Positions 32,288-42,401 are shown, counted from the stretch's first letter. The stretch: 64,000 nucleotides of DNA from Dyadobacter sp. 3J3 (GCF_009801115.1 NZ_VTOL01000008.1:124001-188000), one strand, 5' to 3'. The notes: generated from the sequence alone by a model not told the origin. Numbers and translations: made by a program.

Positions 32288-34888
32288 ATGCATTCATCAA
32301 TAAAGGACAAAGCTCTCCGGTGGTCTTATATCAGCATTTTCATCGGTCTGATTTTAATCTTTGCATCCCAATATTTTGCTTATAAAAATGTTCAGGACCT
32401 TTCACTGCACAATCAGGAAGTAAATGTTACCATAGGAATATTAAACCAAACAGCAAATTTCGGCTTATCCGTCAAGGATATTCAATCGAATATGCATGAG
32501 TTTGTCATTACCGGAAATGAAAAGCTGCTGGACGATACTTATTCTAAAAAAGTAAAACTTTTAGGAATGAGCGACACACTTTTCAATTTGGTAAAAAATG
32601 ATAAAATACAAACCGAAAGAGTTAAAGAATTATTGAATATCTCTGGTAAAATTGTTGAGCGCACGCACTCTGTGATAACCGTATACCGAAATCAGGGAAC
32701 TCAAAAAGCATTTGGTATGATACAAAGAGGGGATGGTTTGCGTCTGAACCAACTCCTGATGAATAAAATTCAAGCCATTGAGCAGGCGGAAAACAGATAT
32801 CTTGATAAAGAGAGAATACTAATCCAGACAACCCAGAAAAAAACTACCCTGTTCATCATGGGAACCAGCATTTTTGGTTTTTTTCTCACGGTTCTTTCCA
32901 TTGTCTCCCTGCTATGGAATCAGAAAAAACAACGACAGCTTCAACTTGAAATCAAACAAAAAGAACGGCTTCTTTATCAGTACATTGAAGCAATTCCTGA
33001 TGGGGTTCTGGTACTTGATACCAACAAAGACATTGTACTATTGAACCAGTCTGGTAAAGAAATGCTTGGGTTAGACAAAGACAAACCACTTTCCGAGCAG
33101 ATTAATAAAATCACATTGCTGGATCCGCTACGGTACAATATTCGGTTCACATCCGATACTTTGCCCGTAAGCGAAGCCCTTGATGGTATAAAATCGACTG
33201 GTAACAAAATTGATCTGCTCAAAAATAACACCCTCTACCATTTGGAAACCAGTGCCAGGCCGATCCTTGGCCTGGATGGAGAAATTACAAATGCCATAAC
33301 TGTTTTCAGGGATATAACACAACGCGCCAATTACGAAACGGCACTGGAAAAAGCACGTTTGATCGCAGAAAAATCGGTTTTGGTGAAAGATATTTTCCTT
33401 TCTAACGTAAGTCACGAAATAAGAACCCCGCTGAATGCTATTATTGGCTTTACCAATTTACTCGAAGAACAGGTCAAGGATTTGAAAAGCAGTGATTATG
33501 TCAGTTACATTAAAATTGCAAGCAAGAATCTTCTCGACCTTATAAATGATATCCTTGATTTTTCTAAGATTGAGGCGGGACAGGTCATTCTGGATAAAAC
33601 CAATACATCTATAACAGACCTTGTTAATTCTGTTTCGGTCATTATCAGTCAGCGGGCCGGAGAAAAAGGAATTGGTTATGAAAAAATCCTCTCCACAGCA
33701 TTGCCACAAATGATTATTTCTGACAAATTGCGATTGACCCAAATTTTACTGAACGTATGTGGAAATGCGATAAAATTTACTGAAAAAGGCTCTGTAAAAT
33801 TAATCGTTGAGCCAGTTTCAGATTTGAAAGACGATATTCAAATCATACGTTTTTCGATTATTGACAGTGGAATCGGCATTCCAGATGATAAAATAAATAA
33901 GATTTTTGAACGATTTGTGCAAGCCTCCGAAAGTACTACGCGGTTATTTGGCGGTACCGGGCTGGGTCTTAGTATTGTAAAATCGCTCGTTCACTTACTT
34001 GGAGGAACAATTCGTGTTGAAAGTATCCTTGGCACTGGAACAACTTTTATTCTGGAATTTCCTTTTGAAGTCGTTACGGACCTGACAGATATTGAAGTTA
34101 CGGATGATACTTCATCGGTGATTGGTCCGATCGGTGATATCAGGGTTCTTGCTGCGGAAGACAATCTTTTGAACCAAAAACTGCTGGAAGCTATTTTTGA
34201 ACGTATGTCGATTCCTTTGACTATTGTACATAACGGCCAGGAAGCTATTCATGAACTTGAAAAACGCGATTATGACCTTGTGCTGATGGATATTCAAATG
34301 CCAATTATGGATGGTTATACAGCGATTAAGAAAATTAGAAGTGATATTTCTCAAACCGTACCGATCATAACCATGACGGCCCATGCTATGGTTGGGGAAA
34401 AAGAAGAATGCCTGAGCATAGGCGCAAACAGTTATATTTCAAAACCTTTCCGGGAAAACGAATTGTTACATGCTATTTCAAATCTGACCGGTAAACAAAA
34501 CCTTAATTACAAAGAAATGAATCCAGCCAATCTTAATGGTGAAAGTTCCCAGGATTCGGGACTACTGAACATGACCTACTTAAACGAGATCACTGGTGGT
34601 GACGAGGAGTTGAGAGATGAACTTATTTCGCTTTTTGAAAGTGATTTAGGAACTCAATCTGAGCTAATCGCCAAGGCAGAAGAATCAGGGGATAATGAAA
34701 AGTTGCGCCAGGTGGTGCACAAATTCCGGTCGTCTTTATTTTCTGTCGGGCTGCTTTCTACCGCAGATAAGTACAAAAAAATTGAAGGAGATTTGAAAAA
34801 TAATATTCGGTCGGTGGATTTGAAAGAACAGTTAAGACAGCTCAAAATAGAAGCAGAAACTGGCTTAACCGAGCTTAAAAATCTGTAA
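32288..34888 (+). CDS. Hybrid histidine kinase: CHASE3-PAS-HisKA-HATPase-REC-Hpt
   Basis: An 866-residue inner-membrane kinase. TM1 at about 9-30, periplasmic CHASE3 sensor to about 180, TM2 at about 190-215, a PAS domain (YIEAIPDGVLVLD) at about 235-350, HisKA with phosphoacceptor H376 (SNVSHEIRTPLNAIIGF), HATPase with NVCGNAIKF, DSGIGIPDDKI and GGTGLGLSIV, a receiver domain with D668 (LVLMDIQMPIMDGY) and a C-terminal Hpt with H811 (VVHKFRSSL). It therefore contains a complete internal phosphorelay and can pass phosphate to a separate regulator such as the adjacent receiver. Start ATG chosen over an upstream TTG that lies inside the promoter. Confidence 0.93.
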   Translation: MHSSIKDKALRWSYISIFIGLILIFASQYFAYKNVQDLSLHNQEVNVTIGILNQTANFGLSVKDIQSNMHEFVITGNEKLLDDTYSKKVKLLGMSDTLFNLVKNDKIQTERVKELLNISGKIVERTHSVITVYRNQGTQKAFGMIQRGDGLRLNQLLMNKIQAIEQAENRYLDKERILIQTTQKKTTLFIMGTSIFGFFLTVLSIVSLLWNQKKQRQLQLEIKQKERLLYQYIEAIPDGVLVLDTNKDIVLLNQSGKEMLGLDKDKPLSEQINKITLLDPLRYNIRFTSDTLPVSEALDGIKSTGNKIDLLKNNTLYHLETSARPILGLDGEITNAITVFRDITQRANYETALEKARLIAEKSVLVKDIFLSNVSHEIRTPLNAIIGFTNLLEEQVKDLKSSDYVSYIKIASKNLLDLINDILDFSKIEAGQVILDKTNTSITDLVNSVSVIISQRAGEKGIGYEKILSTALPQMIISDKLRLTQILLNVCGNAIKFTEKGSVKLIVEPVSDLKDDIQIIRFSIIDSGIGIPDDKINKIFERFVQASESTTRLFGGTGLGLSIVKSLVHLLGGTIRVESILGTGTTFILEFPFEVVTDLTDIEVTDDTSSVIGPIGDIRVLAAEDNLLNQKLLEAIFERMSIPLTIVHNGQEAIHELEKRDYDLVLMDIQMPIMDGYTAIKKIRSDISQTVPIITMTAHAMVGEKEECLSIGANSYISKPFRENELLHAISNLTGKQNLNYKEMNPANLNGESSQDSGLLNMTYLNEITGGDEELRDELISLFESDLGTQSELIAKAEESGDNEKLRQVVHKFRSSLFSVGLLSTADKYKKIEGDLKNNIRSVDLKEQLRQLKIEAETGLTELKNL

Positions 34889-34891
34889 CAA

Positions 34892-36316
34892 TTACAAACC
34901 GGAAGCCATTTTAGTTTTAATATCATCTAGAGCTTTTTTGATATCAGACTGAGTCATTGGCTGCCCTTTTGAAACAACAATGTAAATTTTTTGAGTAGAA
35001 GAAATGTTTAAAAGCGGATTTTCATCTAATAAGAGAATATCCGCTTTTTTGCCTTTTGCCAAACTTCCATATTCCTTTTTATTCAGGAAAAGTGCGGGAT
35101 TAATGATGGATGCCTGCAAGGCCTGAAGCGGAGATAAACCTGCTGCGACCATCAGTTCAAGTTCTTTGTGCAAACCAATTCCGGAATAAGTAAATGAATT
35201 CAGGTAACCGGCATCCGTGCCCGCCATGATTTTCACACCTTCTTTTTGAAGCAACGGAAGCAGTGACTCTGATTTTTCAATCATTAATTTGCGAAAAGCA
35301 ATCGCCTCTTTATCATCCTTACTAGTTCTGTCAATACGCATTTGATATGTTTTTTGAAGACCTTTTCCTATGTATTGAAGATAGGCGTCGTTCTGATGAT
35401 TATCTTCATCCAAATGTGCCAAAAGATGTGGCAGCGAAAGTGTCGGCGTTAGATACATGTCATGTTTTGCCATATCTCCGTACACTTTCATAGCCGTTCT
35501 TTCGTCAAAATCCGCCAGAATCCGGTTATTCAATTCTCTTCCTTTCAATTTTCCTGATGCTGATAATTCAGCAATTTCTTTTTCATTTTTTGTCCCCGCA
35601 CGAAGTACATAAGACATATGTTCAATGGAACTCAATCCGGCTGCCATCACATCCTGCATGGTAAGAGAAGATGGAATGTGTCCGGAAACCTTGTATCCTC
35701 TTTTTCTTGCCTGACGAACGGCTTCCAAAAATAATTCAGGTTTCATTGTATTATCGGTAATTTTCACAAAATCGACTTTCAAACCATCCAGTGAATCCAG
35801 TGCTTTCGGAATTTCCCCGGCTTTTGAAATTTCTATATCCCCGAGCCAAACCGATTTGTAACCTTCCAGTTTTGGACCCAAGGTAAAGATAGTCGGGCCG
35901 GAAAGTTTACCTGCATTAATTTCCTCGCGCCATTGCAAAACACTATTGCTGATATCGGCGGAAGCATCACGAACCGTCGTAATTCCATGCGCAAGAAATA
36001 ACGGAAGCAGATTTTTATTTTCCTGAATCAAACCCTCACCGCCGCCAAAGTGCATATGCATATCCCAAAGTCCGGGTATTGCGAATTTCCCTTTTCCTGA
36101 TATTGAAGTTTTTGCCTCAATATTTGCAGCCTTTCTTTTATTATAAATGCCTGTGATCACATCTTTTTCAACCGAAATAAATTGATGCGGAATCAATTTT
36201 CCTGTTTTGATATCAATAATCGTGACATCAGAAATGAGCAGATCTGTTTTTACCTTTTGGGCAAATGAAGAAAATGAAATTAATCCTGACAGGAAGATGA
36301 TGAATATGTTTTTCAT
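34892..36316 (-). CDS. Secreted amidohydrolase-superfamily protein
   Basis: A 474-residue periplasmic hydrolase with a signal peptide ending near residue 19 (SFSSFAQ). It is an imidazolonepropionase/adenine-deaminase-like metallo-dependent hydrolase: IPGLWDMHMHFGGG (HxH metal motif), VDFVKITDN with the lysine, GYKVSGHIPS, SIEHMSYVLRAG and AGTDAGYLN (Asp). The C-terminal KGKKADILLLDENPL is the closing composite beta motif. The substrate is unknown; periplasmic members often hydrolyse cyclic imides or peptides. It ends 3 nt from the kinase gene stop (convergent). Confidence 0.88.
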   Translation of the reverse strand: MKNIFIIFLSGLISFSSFAQKVKTDLLISDVTIIDIKTGKLIPHQFISVEKDVITGIYNKRKAANIEAKTSISGKGKFAIPGLWDMHMHFGGGEGLIQENKNLLPLFLAHGITTVRDASADISNSVLQWREEINAGKLSGPTIFTLGPKLEGYKSVWLGDIEISKAGEIPKALDSLDGLKVDFVKITDNTMKPELFLEAVRQARKRGYKVSGHIPSSLTMQDVMAAGLSSIEHMSYVLRAGTKNEKEIAELSASGKLKGRELNNRILADFDERTAMKVYGDMAKHDMYLTPTLSLPHLLAHLDEDNHQNDAYLQYIGKGLQKTYQMRIDRTSKDDKEAIAFRKLMIEKSESLLPLLQKEGVKIMAGTDAGYLNSFTYSGIGLHKELELMVAAGLSPLQALQASIINPALFLNKKEYGSLAKGKKADILLLDENPLLNISSTQKIYIVVSKGQPMTQSDIKKALDDIKTKMASGL

Positions 36317-36548
36317 TGTAAATATTGGAATGAATATTTTTGCGCTTCTTTATCGTCGGCATACTAATGGCTGATCCTGTCAAATCCTAAAACATTCCAT
36401 GATTTCGGGAATCTGAATTATATAATCAATTCTCAAAGTTGGTAGTATATAGCTACAAAGGACGAATATAAACATACACACAAAACAGGAATTTCTTTCG
36501 AATACGGTGACCTGATTTTTCCAGTTTCTGGTACTATTAGACAAATTG

Positions 36549-36590
36549 AAAAAAAAGAAGCTCTCCCTCTATATCGGGAAAGCTTCTTTC
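36549..36590 (-). terminator. Terminator of the EmrAB-TolC-like operon
   Basis: AAAGAAGCT-TCCC and GGGA-AGCTTCTTT form a stable hairpin with one mismatch, followed on the minus strand by a run of T (eight of nine). It lies 38 nt after the stop of the MFS permease gene, within the 311-base spacer 36317-36627, which holds no gene. Confidence 0.9.
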
Positions 36591-36627
36591 AAACTACTAC
36601 TATACCAAATTTAACAAACACTTATTT

Positions 36628-38202
36628 TTAATGTACAGATGACGGATCAATCTTCGTTTTTCCTGGTCTTGTGATTAACACAAACGGCACACAAAATAGG
36701 AACAGTAATCCCAGGAAAAGAAATACGTCCATGTAAGATAGTACCGTGGCTTGCTTGTAAATACTATATTCAAGTACCTGGTAACCACTTTTTAATGCAA
36801 TATCAGGTGCCATTCCTTTGCCCATAAAATTCCTTTGTAACCCTTCAACACGTTGTTGAACAACAGGATTGTTAATATCAAGCCGACTTACAAGGTCACT
36901 TCTGTGCTGCATATTTTGTCTTGCAATGTAAGTAGTAATTACCGCCACCCCGAACGATCCGCCAAGCTGACGCATCATACCGGTAAATGCAGCACCTTCA
37001 CCAATTTCGCGGCCTTTCAAAGTTGATAATGCAAGCGTCGAAATAGGTACAAAAAGGAATCCTAAACCTGCTCCTCTGACGATCAGCATCCAGAAAAATG
37101 CATCTTTGCCGGTATCAGGTGTAAGAATATTATAACCCCAAAAACTGTAAACAAAAAATACAACCATTCCACCCGCAACCAAATATTGCTGTTTAACGCC
37201 GCGCTGAATGAGCTGCCCGACAATCGGCATACAGAAGGCTGTTACAAGTGCGGCCGGCACCATCAGCATACCTGATTGTGTGGCGGTCCAACCGAGTGTG
37301 GCCTGTGTGTAAAGGGGGATAATAAAGGTTGAACCGTAAAGACCAAATCCTAATACAAAGGAAAGAATAGTCCCAACCATCAGATTACTATTTTTAAGTA
37401 CTCTCAGCGCTACAATTGGACTTTTGTAAGTTAACTCTCTCCATATGAAAAAGAAGAAACCCAATACTGCCGTTATACTGCATATAGTAATGATCTCGTC
37501 ATTAAACCAGTCATCTTCCTGACCTTTTTCCAAAACATATTGTAAAGATCCTACGGCAAGTGCAAGAAGACCAATTCCCCACCAGTCAATTTCATTGGCT
37601 GATTTTTTCTCGGAATATTTCGGGCTGCGGATAAATTGCATCGTCAAAAGCGCTGCAATGATACCCAACGGAATATTGATATAAAAAATATAAGGCCAAC
37701 TGTAATTATCCACGATATATCCACCAAGCGGAGGACCCAAAGTCGGACCAACAATAACCCCTAAACCATAGATAGCCTGCGCCATTCCGCGTTTTTCTGG
37801 TGGGTAACTTTCTGTGATCAACGTTTGGGCAGTAACAAGTAATGCACCACCACCAAAACCCTGGATCAATCGAAAAAATACAAGTTCCCAGATATTGTCA
37901 GAGTTTCCGCAAGAAAAAGAGGCTACCGTAAAAATGATAATAGATGCTGCAAAATAATTACGACGGCCAAATTGTTGTGAGAGCCAGCTTGTCATCGGAA
38001 CAATGATCACGTTACCGATGGCATAAGCGGTGATTACCCAGCTCACTTCTGAAAGTGTTCCACCCAAATTCCCACGCATGTCATTCAAAGCCACGTTCAC
38101 GATTGTCGTATCGACAATTTCCAAAAGCGCACACATTACGGCTGTGATTGTAATGATAACCCGTCGAAAGCCGTATTCTACCAGGGATGGTTGTAATTCC
38201 AT
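36628..38202 (-). CDS. emrB: DHA2-family multidrug efflux permease (EmrB/QacA-like)
   Basis: A 524-residue inner-membrane drug:proton antiporter with 14 hydrophobic segments. The start of the first helix bears LLEIVDTTIVNVALNDMRGNL (motif D1 of the DHA2 group), SWLSQQFGRRNYFAASIIIF (motif A) and GLGVIVGPTLGPPLGGYIVD (motif C). It is the last gene of the tetR-tolC-hlyD-emrB operon, which assembles a tripartite pump spanning both membranes. Confidence 0.92.
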   Translation of the reverse strand: MELQPSLVEYGFRRVIITITAVMCALLEIVDTTIVNVALNDMRGNLGGTLSEVSWVITAYAIGNVIIVPMTSWLSQQFGRRNYFAASIIIFTVASFSCGNSDNIWELVFFRLIQGFGGGALLVTAQTLITESYPPEKRGMAQAIYGLGVIVGPTLGPPLGGYIVDNYSWPYIFYINIPLGIIAALLTMQFIRSPKYSEKKSANEIDWWGIGLLALAVGSLQYVLEKGQEDDWFNDEIITICSITAVLGFFFFIWRELTYKSPIVALRVLKNSNLMVGTILSFVLGFGLYGSTFIIPLYTQATLGWTATQSGMLMVPAALVTAFCMPIVGQLIQRGVKQQYLVAGGMVVFFVYSFWGYNILTPDTGKDAFFWMLIVRGAGLGFLFVPISTLALSTLKGREIGEGAAFTGMMRQLGGSFGVAVITTYIARQNMQHRSDLVSRLDINNPVVQQRVEGLQRNFMGKGMAPDIALKSGYQVLEYSIYKQATVLSYMDVFLFLGLLFLFCVPFVLITRPGKTKIDPSSVH

Positions 38203-38277
38203 ATGCTTGTTAATTTATTGATGAGAAGATTTTCTGGTGAGTTTGCCGGGCAAACTCACCAATTAAATTTCTGCATC

Positions 38278-39390
38278 TTAATCCAGCTCAACATCTACAA
38301 ACACATTCATTCCAGGGCGCAGACGTTGAATAAATTCATCTTTGCTTTCCTTAAATTCGATACGGATCGGCAAGCGCTGAACAACTTTTACAAAGTTCCC
38401 ACTTGCATTATCAGGAGGCAAAAGTGCAAAACGAGCTCCTGTTGCAGGAGAAAATGACGCCACTTTTGCTTCAAAAACGTGATCAGGATAAGCGTCAATA
38501 TGAATTTTAACGTTCTGTCCAAGTTTCATTTTTGTAAGCTGCGTTTCTTTAAAGTTTGCAACAACCCACGGCTGAGAGTTCGCTATGATACTGAAAAGAG
38601 ATTGTCCTGCCTGTAAATATTGTCCTAACTGCGCATTCACTTTTGAAACGTGTCCGTCTGTGGGTGCTGTGATAATGGTATATGACAAATTCAGTTTTGC
38701 ATTGTCAATATCAGCCTGACGTGCTTTAATGGTTGCATTAACTACACCCGTCTGACGAGAAGTTGCTGCTGTTTGAGAAGTTGCAGCCTTTGCCTGACGT
38801 TGCGCCGCATTTTTCTGAGAAATAAGAACTTGTAACTGACGTTCGGCTGTTTGTTTGGCTGCCAAAGCCTGCTCGTATTCCTGCTGTGTAATGGAATGGT
38901 CTTTAATCAGGTTTTCGTAACGAACCAAATCCTGGCTGGTTCTCCATACACTTACTTTTGCCTGCTCAATTTGTGCTTCGGCAACTTCCACATTCGCAAC
39001 ATATGTACTGCCCGATGCAACGGATGCCGATGTAGTAGCATTTGCAACAACCAGATTTCCCTGAGAAGCATACAAATTAGCTTCTGCCTGTTCAAGTTTA
39101 ATTTGTTGGTCACGATTGTCAAGTACAATCAGCGTATCTCCTTTGTGTACCAGCTGATTATCTTTTACTTTAATTTCGGTAATGTATCCCGAAATACGTG
39201 GAATTACCGGACTGATATCTGCATCTATCTGTGCATCATCAGTTTCTTCATGGTGTAATCCGTGGTTGTATTTTGTGTAGCCCCAGGTTCCTCCTACAAT
39301 AACAAGAACTGCCAGGATGATCGGGAAAGTGTAACTTTTCTTTTTAGGTGCTGGTTCGTTTGCAACGCCTGCTGTTTGATTGGTATCCAT
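38278..39390 (-). CDS. emrA: HlyD/EmrA-family membrane fusion protein
   Basis: A 370-residue periplasmic adaptor with one N-terminal membrane anchor (FPIILAVLVIVGGTWGYTKY), a biotinyl-lipoyl domain (ISPVIPRISGYITEIKVKDN), a long alanine/glutamine-rich coiled coil (about 110-230) and beta-barrel (ITAPTDGHVSKVNAQLGQY, IVANSQPWVVANFKETQL). This is the usual layout of EmrA. It links the MFS permease, 75 nt downstream on the minus strand, to the TolC-like channel encoded 69 nt upstream. Confidence 0.92.
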   Translation of the reverse strand: MDTNQTAGVANEPAPKKKSYTFPIILAVLVIVGGTWGYTKYNHGLHHEETDDAQIDADISPVIPRISGYITEIKVKDNQLVHKGDTLIVLDNRDQQIKLEQAEANLYASQGNLVVANATTSASVASGSTYVANVEVAEAQIEQAKVSVWRTSQDLVRYENLIKDHSITQQEYEQALAAKQTAERQLQVLISQKNAAQRQAKAATSQTAATSRQTGVVNATIKARQADIDNAKLNLSYTIITAPTDGHVSKVNAQLGQYLQAGQSLFSIIANSQPWVVANFKETQLTKMKLGQNVKIHIDAYPDHVFEAKVASFSPATGARFALLPPDNASGNFVKVVQRLPIRIEFKESKDEFIQRLRPGMNVFVDVELD

Positions 39391-39459
39391 AATCTTTGGA
39401 ATAATATAATGTTAGAAAGTGCGAAGGAGCTGGCAAGATCCACCGCTGTTAAAAATTGG

Positions 39460-40782
39460 TTAGTTAATAACGCCGGCTGTTTGTTCAAGCTTTTTGTAAG
39501 CTACGATCGCATCCGCTTTTGCAGCAGCATAGTTAATTTTAGACTGAACCTGAGCCACATCCGCGTCCAGTAACTCAGTGGTTGTAACCAAACTGTTGTC
39601 ATATTTATTTTTCGTGATCCGGTAATTTTCATTGGCCTGCTCCACTGCTTTCTGATAAACTTCAATCTTCTTTTTACTCAACACGTAATTGTAATAGGCA
39701 GTATTTATGTCCAGATGCACACGGTCAAGTAAAATTTCTTCATTGGTTTTAAGCTGGTAAAGTCTTGTTTTGGCTTCTTCAATCTTCGCACCTGTTTTCC
39801 AAAGAGAAGCCAGATTATAGCTCACTCCGATTCCCGCATTAAATGCATTCGGAACCGTTACAAAACCAGGAATACTTAAAGCAACATAACCGCCCGTTAA
39901 AGCGACACTTGGATATAGATCAGCCTTGGCTACGTGAATATCCGAACCGGCAGCTTTTTGACGAATCGCGATTGCAGCCATATCTTTCCGATGCGTCAGT
40001 GCTGTTTGTTCCCAATCCATTGCATTTCCCGCTTCTTTCAATATTTCAAAACTTGCAGAATCAGCCGCAAGCTGAGTTTGTTCAGGCAAACCAAGAATCA
40101 GGTTCATATTAATGGTAGTGATTTTGAGATCATTCTCAGCATCCATTAATGTCAACTGCACATTAGATTCCTGCAATGTTGCTTTCAATAAATCGTTTCG
40201 GGCGATGATACCGTTTTTTTCACGATTTGTGAATTCTGTAACACGTTCATGTTCACGGACCAGGTTTTCCGCAACCAGATCAACCGATTTTTTCGCTTTA
40301 TAAAGATTACTGTATGCCATAATCGCATTCTGAATCACAGCCTGACGATCGGTTTCTGCATCCAGTTTTGATGCCTCCTGCAAATATTTGGCTGATTCAA
40401 GACTGTATTTATATCGAAAACCAGAGAAAAGAGGCACAGAAGCACTCGCCATTCCATACATAACCTGATTGACATGCACGGAACTTCCTGAGCCTGATGA
40501 ATCACTTGAACTGCTTGATTTTAAATTAATGTTAGGCGAGTTAACTCTTAAATAAGAAGCCGAAACACTAAAACTTGGCAATTGGTTGTCCTTGATCTGA
40601 CGGATATTAAGTCCCGCCATATCAACATTCGACTGACTTAATTTCAATTGTTTACTATTTTTCAGACTAAGCTCTACGGCTTCTTCCAGGGTAATATTCC
40701 GGGTCTGGCCGAAGGAATGGGAAGCGATCAGGATTAAACCGACCGCCACAAAAGCCATTCTTCTACTACTCGATGGTCTCAT
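39460..40782 (-). CDS. TolC-family outer-membrane efflux protein
   Basis: A 440-residue outer-membrane channel with signal peptide (to about residue 25, HSFGQ) and two repeats of the outer membrane efflux domain: ITLEEAVELSLKNSKQLKLSQ and the long coiled-coil stretch AQVQSKINYAAAKADAIVAY. It overlaps the tetR stop by 17 nt when started at 40782; the next ATG (40758) avoids overlap. Outer part of the drug-efflux tripartite system. Confidence 0.9.
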   Translation of the reverse strand: MRPSSSRRMAFVAVGLILIASHSFGQTRNITLEEAVELSLKNSKQLKLSQSNVDMAGLNIRQIKDNQLPSFSVSASYLRVNSPNINLKSSSSSDSSGSGSSVHVNQVMYGMASASVPLFSGFRYKYSLESAKYLQEASKLDAETDRQAVIQNAIMAYSNLYKAKKSVDLVAENLVREHERVTEFTNREKNGIIARNDLLKATLQESNVQLTLMDAENDLKITTINMNLILGLPEQTQLAADSASFEILKEAGNAMDWEQTALTHRKDMAAIAIRQKAAGSDIHVAKADLYPSVALTGGYVALSIPGFVTVPNAFNAGIGVSYNLASLWKTGAKIEEAKTRLYQLKTNEEILLDRVHLDINTAYYNYVLSKKKIEVYQKAVEQANENYRITKNKYDNSLVTTTELLDADVAQVQSKINYAAAKADAIVAYKKLEQTAGVIN

Positions 40783-41407
40783 ATGCTACTGTTGCTTTAA
40801 AGATACTTTTTAAGTGTTTGCTCAATTTTTGTTTAAGGGATTTGTCAAATTCTTCCTGCCCCAATGATTCCAGGTTATTTATTTTTCTGTAAAAAGATTG
40901 TGTGGTAAGAAAATGATTGACCGTTCCGTAAAGTGTGGCTGAAAACAGTGTTACATCAATATCATTTTTGAAATGCCCTTTCTGCTGTCCTTCACGAAGA
41001 ATGCTGTTGATTCCATCCCAGTTTTTAACTTTCAGCTCAAAAATCAAATCCGAGATCACCTGTGTACGTTCTTCGCCAGAGAGTTGCTCGCGCAGCATAA
41101 TGTTATGAAAACATTGGTTTCCTAAAAGTCTTTCAATGACACCGTCAATTAAAATATAAATTTTTTGAAGTGGTGTAAGATCCTCATTCGAAACAATGTT
41201 TTCCATTCTCTCTGCCGATTCAACAATACGTACCTCAAAAAGTGCCTCGATCAACTTCTCCTTTGAACCGAAATAATATGAAATCATCGAAACATTAATA
41301 TCGGCCTCATGCGCGATATCACGAATTGAAGTCCCCGAAAAGCCCTTAGCCGCAAAAAGCCTCTCCGCTACCTGAATAATCTGTAATTGTTTTGCGTTGT
41401 ATTCCAT
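40766..41407 (-). CDS. TetR/AcrR-family repressor of the efflux operon
   Basis: A 213-residue regulator with a N-terminal helix-turn-helix (GFSGTSIRDIAHEADINVSM, then ISYYFGSKEKLIEALFEVR) and a helical ligand domain containing VIERLLGNQCFHNIMLREQL. First gene of the operon; its promoter contains a long perfect palindrome, so autorepression with drug-mediated release is expected. Confidence 0.92.
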   Translation of the reverse strand: MEYNAKQLQIIQVAERLFAAKGFSGTSIRDIAHEADINVSMISYYFGSKEKLIEALFEVRIVESAERMENIVSNEDLTPLQKIYILIDGVIERLLGNQCFHNIMLREQLSGEERTQVISDLIFELKVKNWDGINSILREGQQKGHFKNDIDVTLFSATLYGTVNHFLTTQSFYRKINNLESLGQEEFDKSLKQKLSKHLKSIFKATVAYETIE

Positions 41408-41463
41408 GTCATCTGATCATCAGCATATTAATGATTAAATTCAATTCTGTGCTGATTGAAGTA

Positions 41464-41530
41464 CAAATGTAATATAAGAAAAATTATAAATCAAACGTTT
41501 GTTTAATTTATCAAAACAAACGTTTGATTT
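41464..41530 (-). promoter_or_regulatory. Promoter with a 17-bp perfect inverted-repeat TetR operator
   Basis: AAATCAAACGTTTGTTT (41488-41504) is repeated inverted at 41514-41530 across 9 nt; each arm contains the 10-bp palindrome CAAACGTTTG, so two dimer sites are possible. On the minus strand TTTG (41492-41495), 20 nt, TACATTTG (41464-41471) forms a consensus promoter whose -33 element lies within the near arm. The rest of the 397-base spacer (to 41804) shows no gene. Confidence 0.9.
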
Positions 41531-41804
41531 ATTCAACCATTCATAGGATAAGTACCATTAAATTTAGATTAAAAACACAAGCAGGCTTACATCAGATTCA
41601 GGGAGTATAAGAATCTGATCTTTACACTTTTTGACGATAAAAAGTGAATTTAAAGATACAGCATGTAATGCGCCAAAATGGGTACAAGAAATATATTTTT
41701 ATTCAATATTTATTACGTACACTGAGCTATGACCAGATGTACAATCGAATAATTAAAACAGATTTTGACTATTCCACATAACAAAAGGCAGCTGGTTAAA
41801 AATG

Positions 41805-42401
41805 CTATTTAATCCTGCCAGGATTTTCACTTACAAAAGCTCCCCAACCCCCTTTTTTTGATTTTTTACTTCCAGAAGATGAAGCTGCTGCCGCAGGCGA
41901 GTTTGCATGATAATGATGGCAAATTGCTATGGCAATTCCATCAGTGGCATCCATAAATTCTTTACTCAGTTCCATCTTCAGGATTTTTTCAAGCATATAG
42001 GCCACCTGCTCTTTCGATGCTGCACCACTTCCGGTCACCGATTGCTTCACTTTTTTAGGTGAATATTCAACAATAGGTATATCCCGCGCCAAGGCAGCGG
42101 CCATGGCAACACCTTGTGCACGCCCCAGTTTCAGCATCGACTGCGGATTTTTCCCATAAAAAGGATCTTCAATAGCCATCTCGTCCGGCAGGTAATCGTC
42201 GATCAATTGCGAGATACGTTCAAAGATTTTCTTCAACTTCAACTCGTGCGTAGTATATTTGCTGAGATGAATCACACCATATTGAACCAGCGTAATCTGT
42301 TGTCCCTTTACCGATATTACCCCATAGCCCATCACTTGTGTTCCGGGATCAACTCCAATAATCACCTTTTCGGTAGCGTCCGCCTGCTGCATTTGTATCA
42401 T
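41805..42401 (-). CDS. ruvC: Holliday junction resolvase RuvC
   Basis: A 198-residue endonuclease when started at ATG 42401 (MIQMQQADA). Catalytic acidic residues: IIGVDPGTQVMGYGVI (Asp), MAIEDPFYGKNPQSMLKLG (Glu), and MDATDGIAIAICHHYH (Asp pair). It cleaves Holliday junctions with RuvAB during recombination. The C-terminus bears a Ser/Ala/Lys-rich tail beyond the usual end. Alternative starts exist at 42392 and 42470; the divergent gene begins at 42400, so the start codons overlap. Confidence 0.92.
   Translation of the reverse strand: MIQMQQADATEKVIIGVDPGTQVMGYGVISVKGQQITLVQYGVIHLSKYTTHELKLKKIFERISQLIDDYLPDEMAIEDPFYGKNPQSMLKLGRAQGVAMAAALARDIPIVEYSPKKVKQSVTGSGAASKEQVAYMLEKILKMELSKEFMDATDGIAIAICHHYHANSPAAAASSSGSKKSKKGGWGAFVSENPGRIK

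Noticed and set aside
40766..40782. Gene fusion or recoding at the tetR/tolC overlap
   Set aside because: A 17-nt overlap is ordinary for operons, and an internal ATG at 40758 can avoid it.
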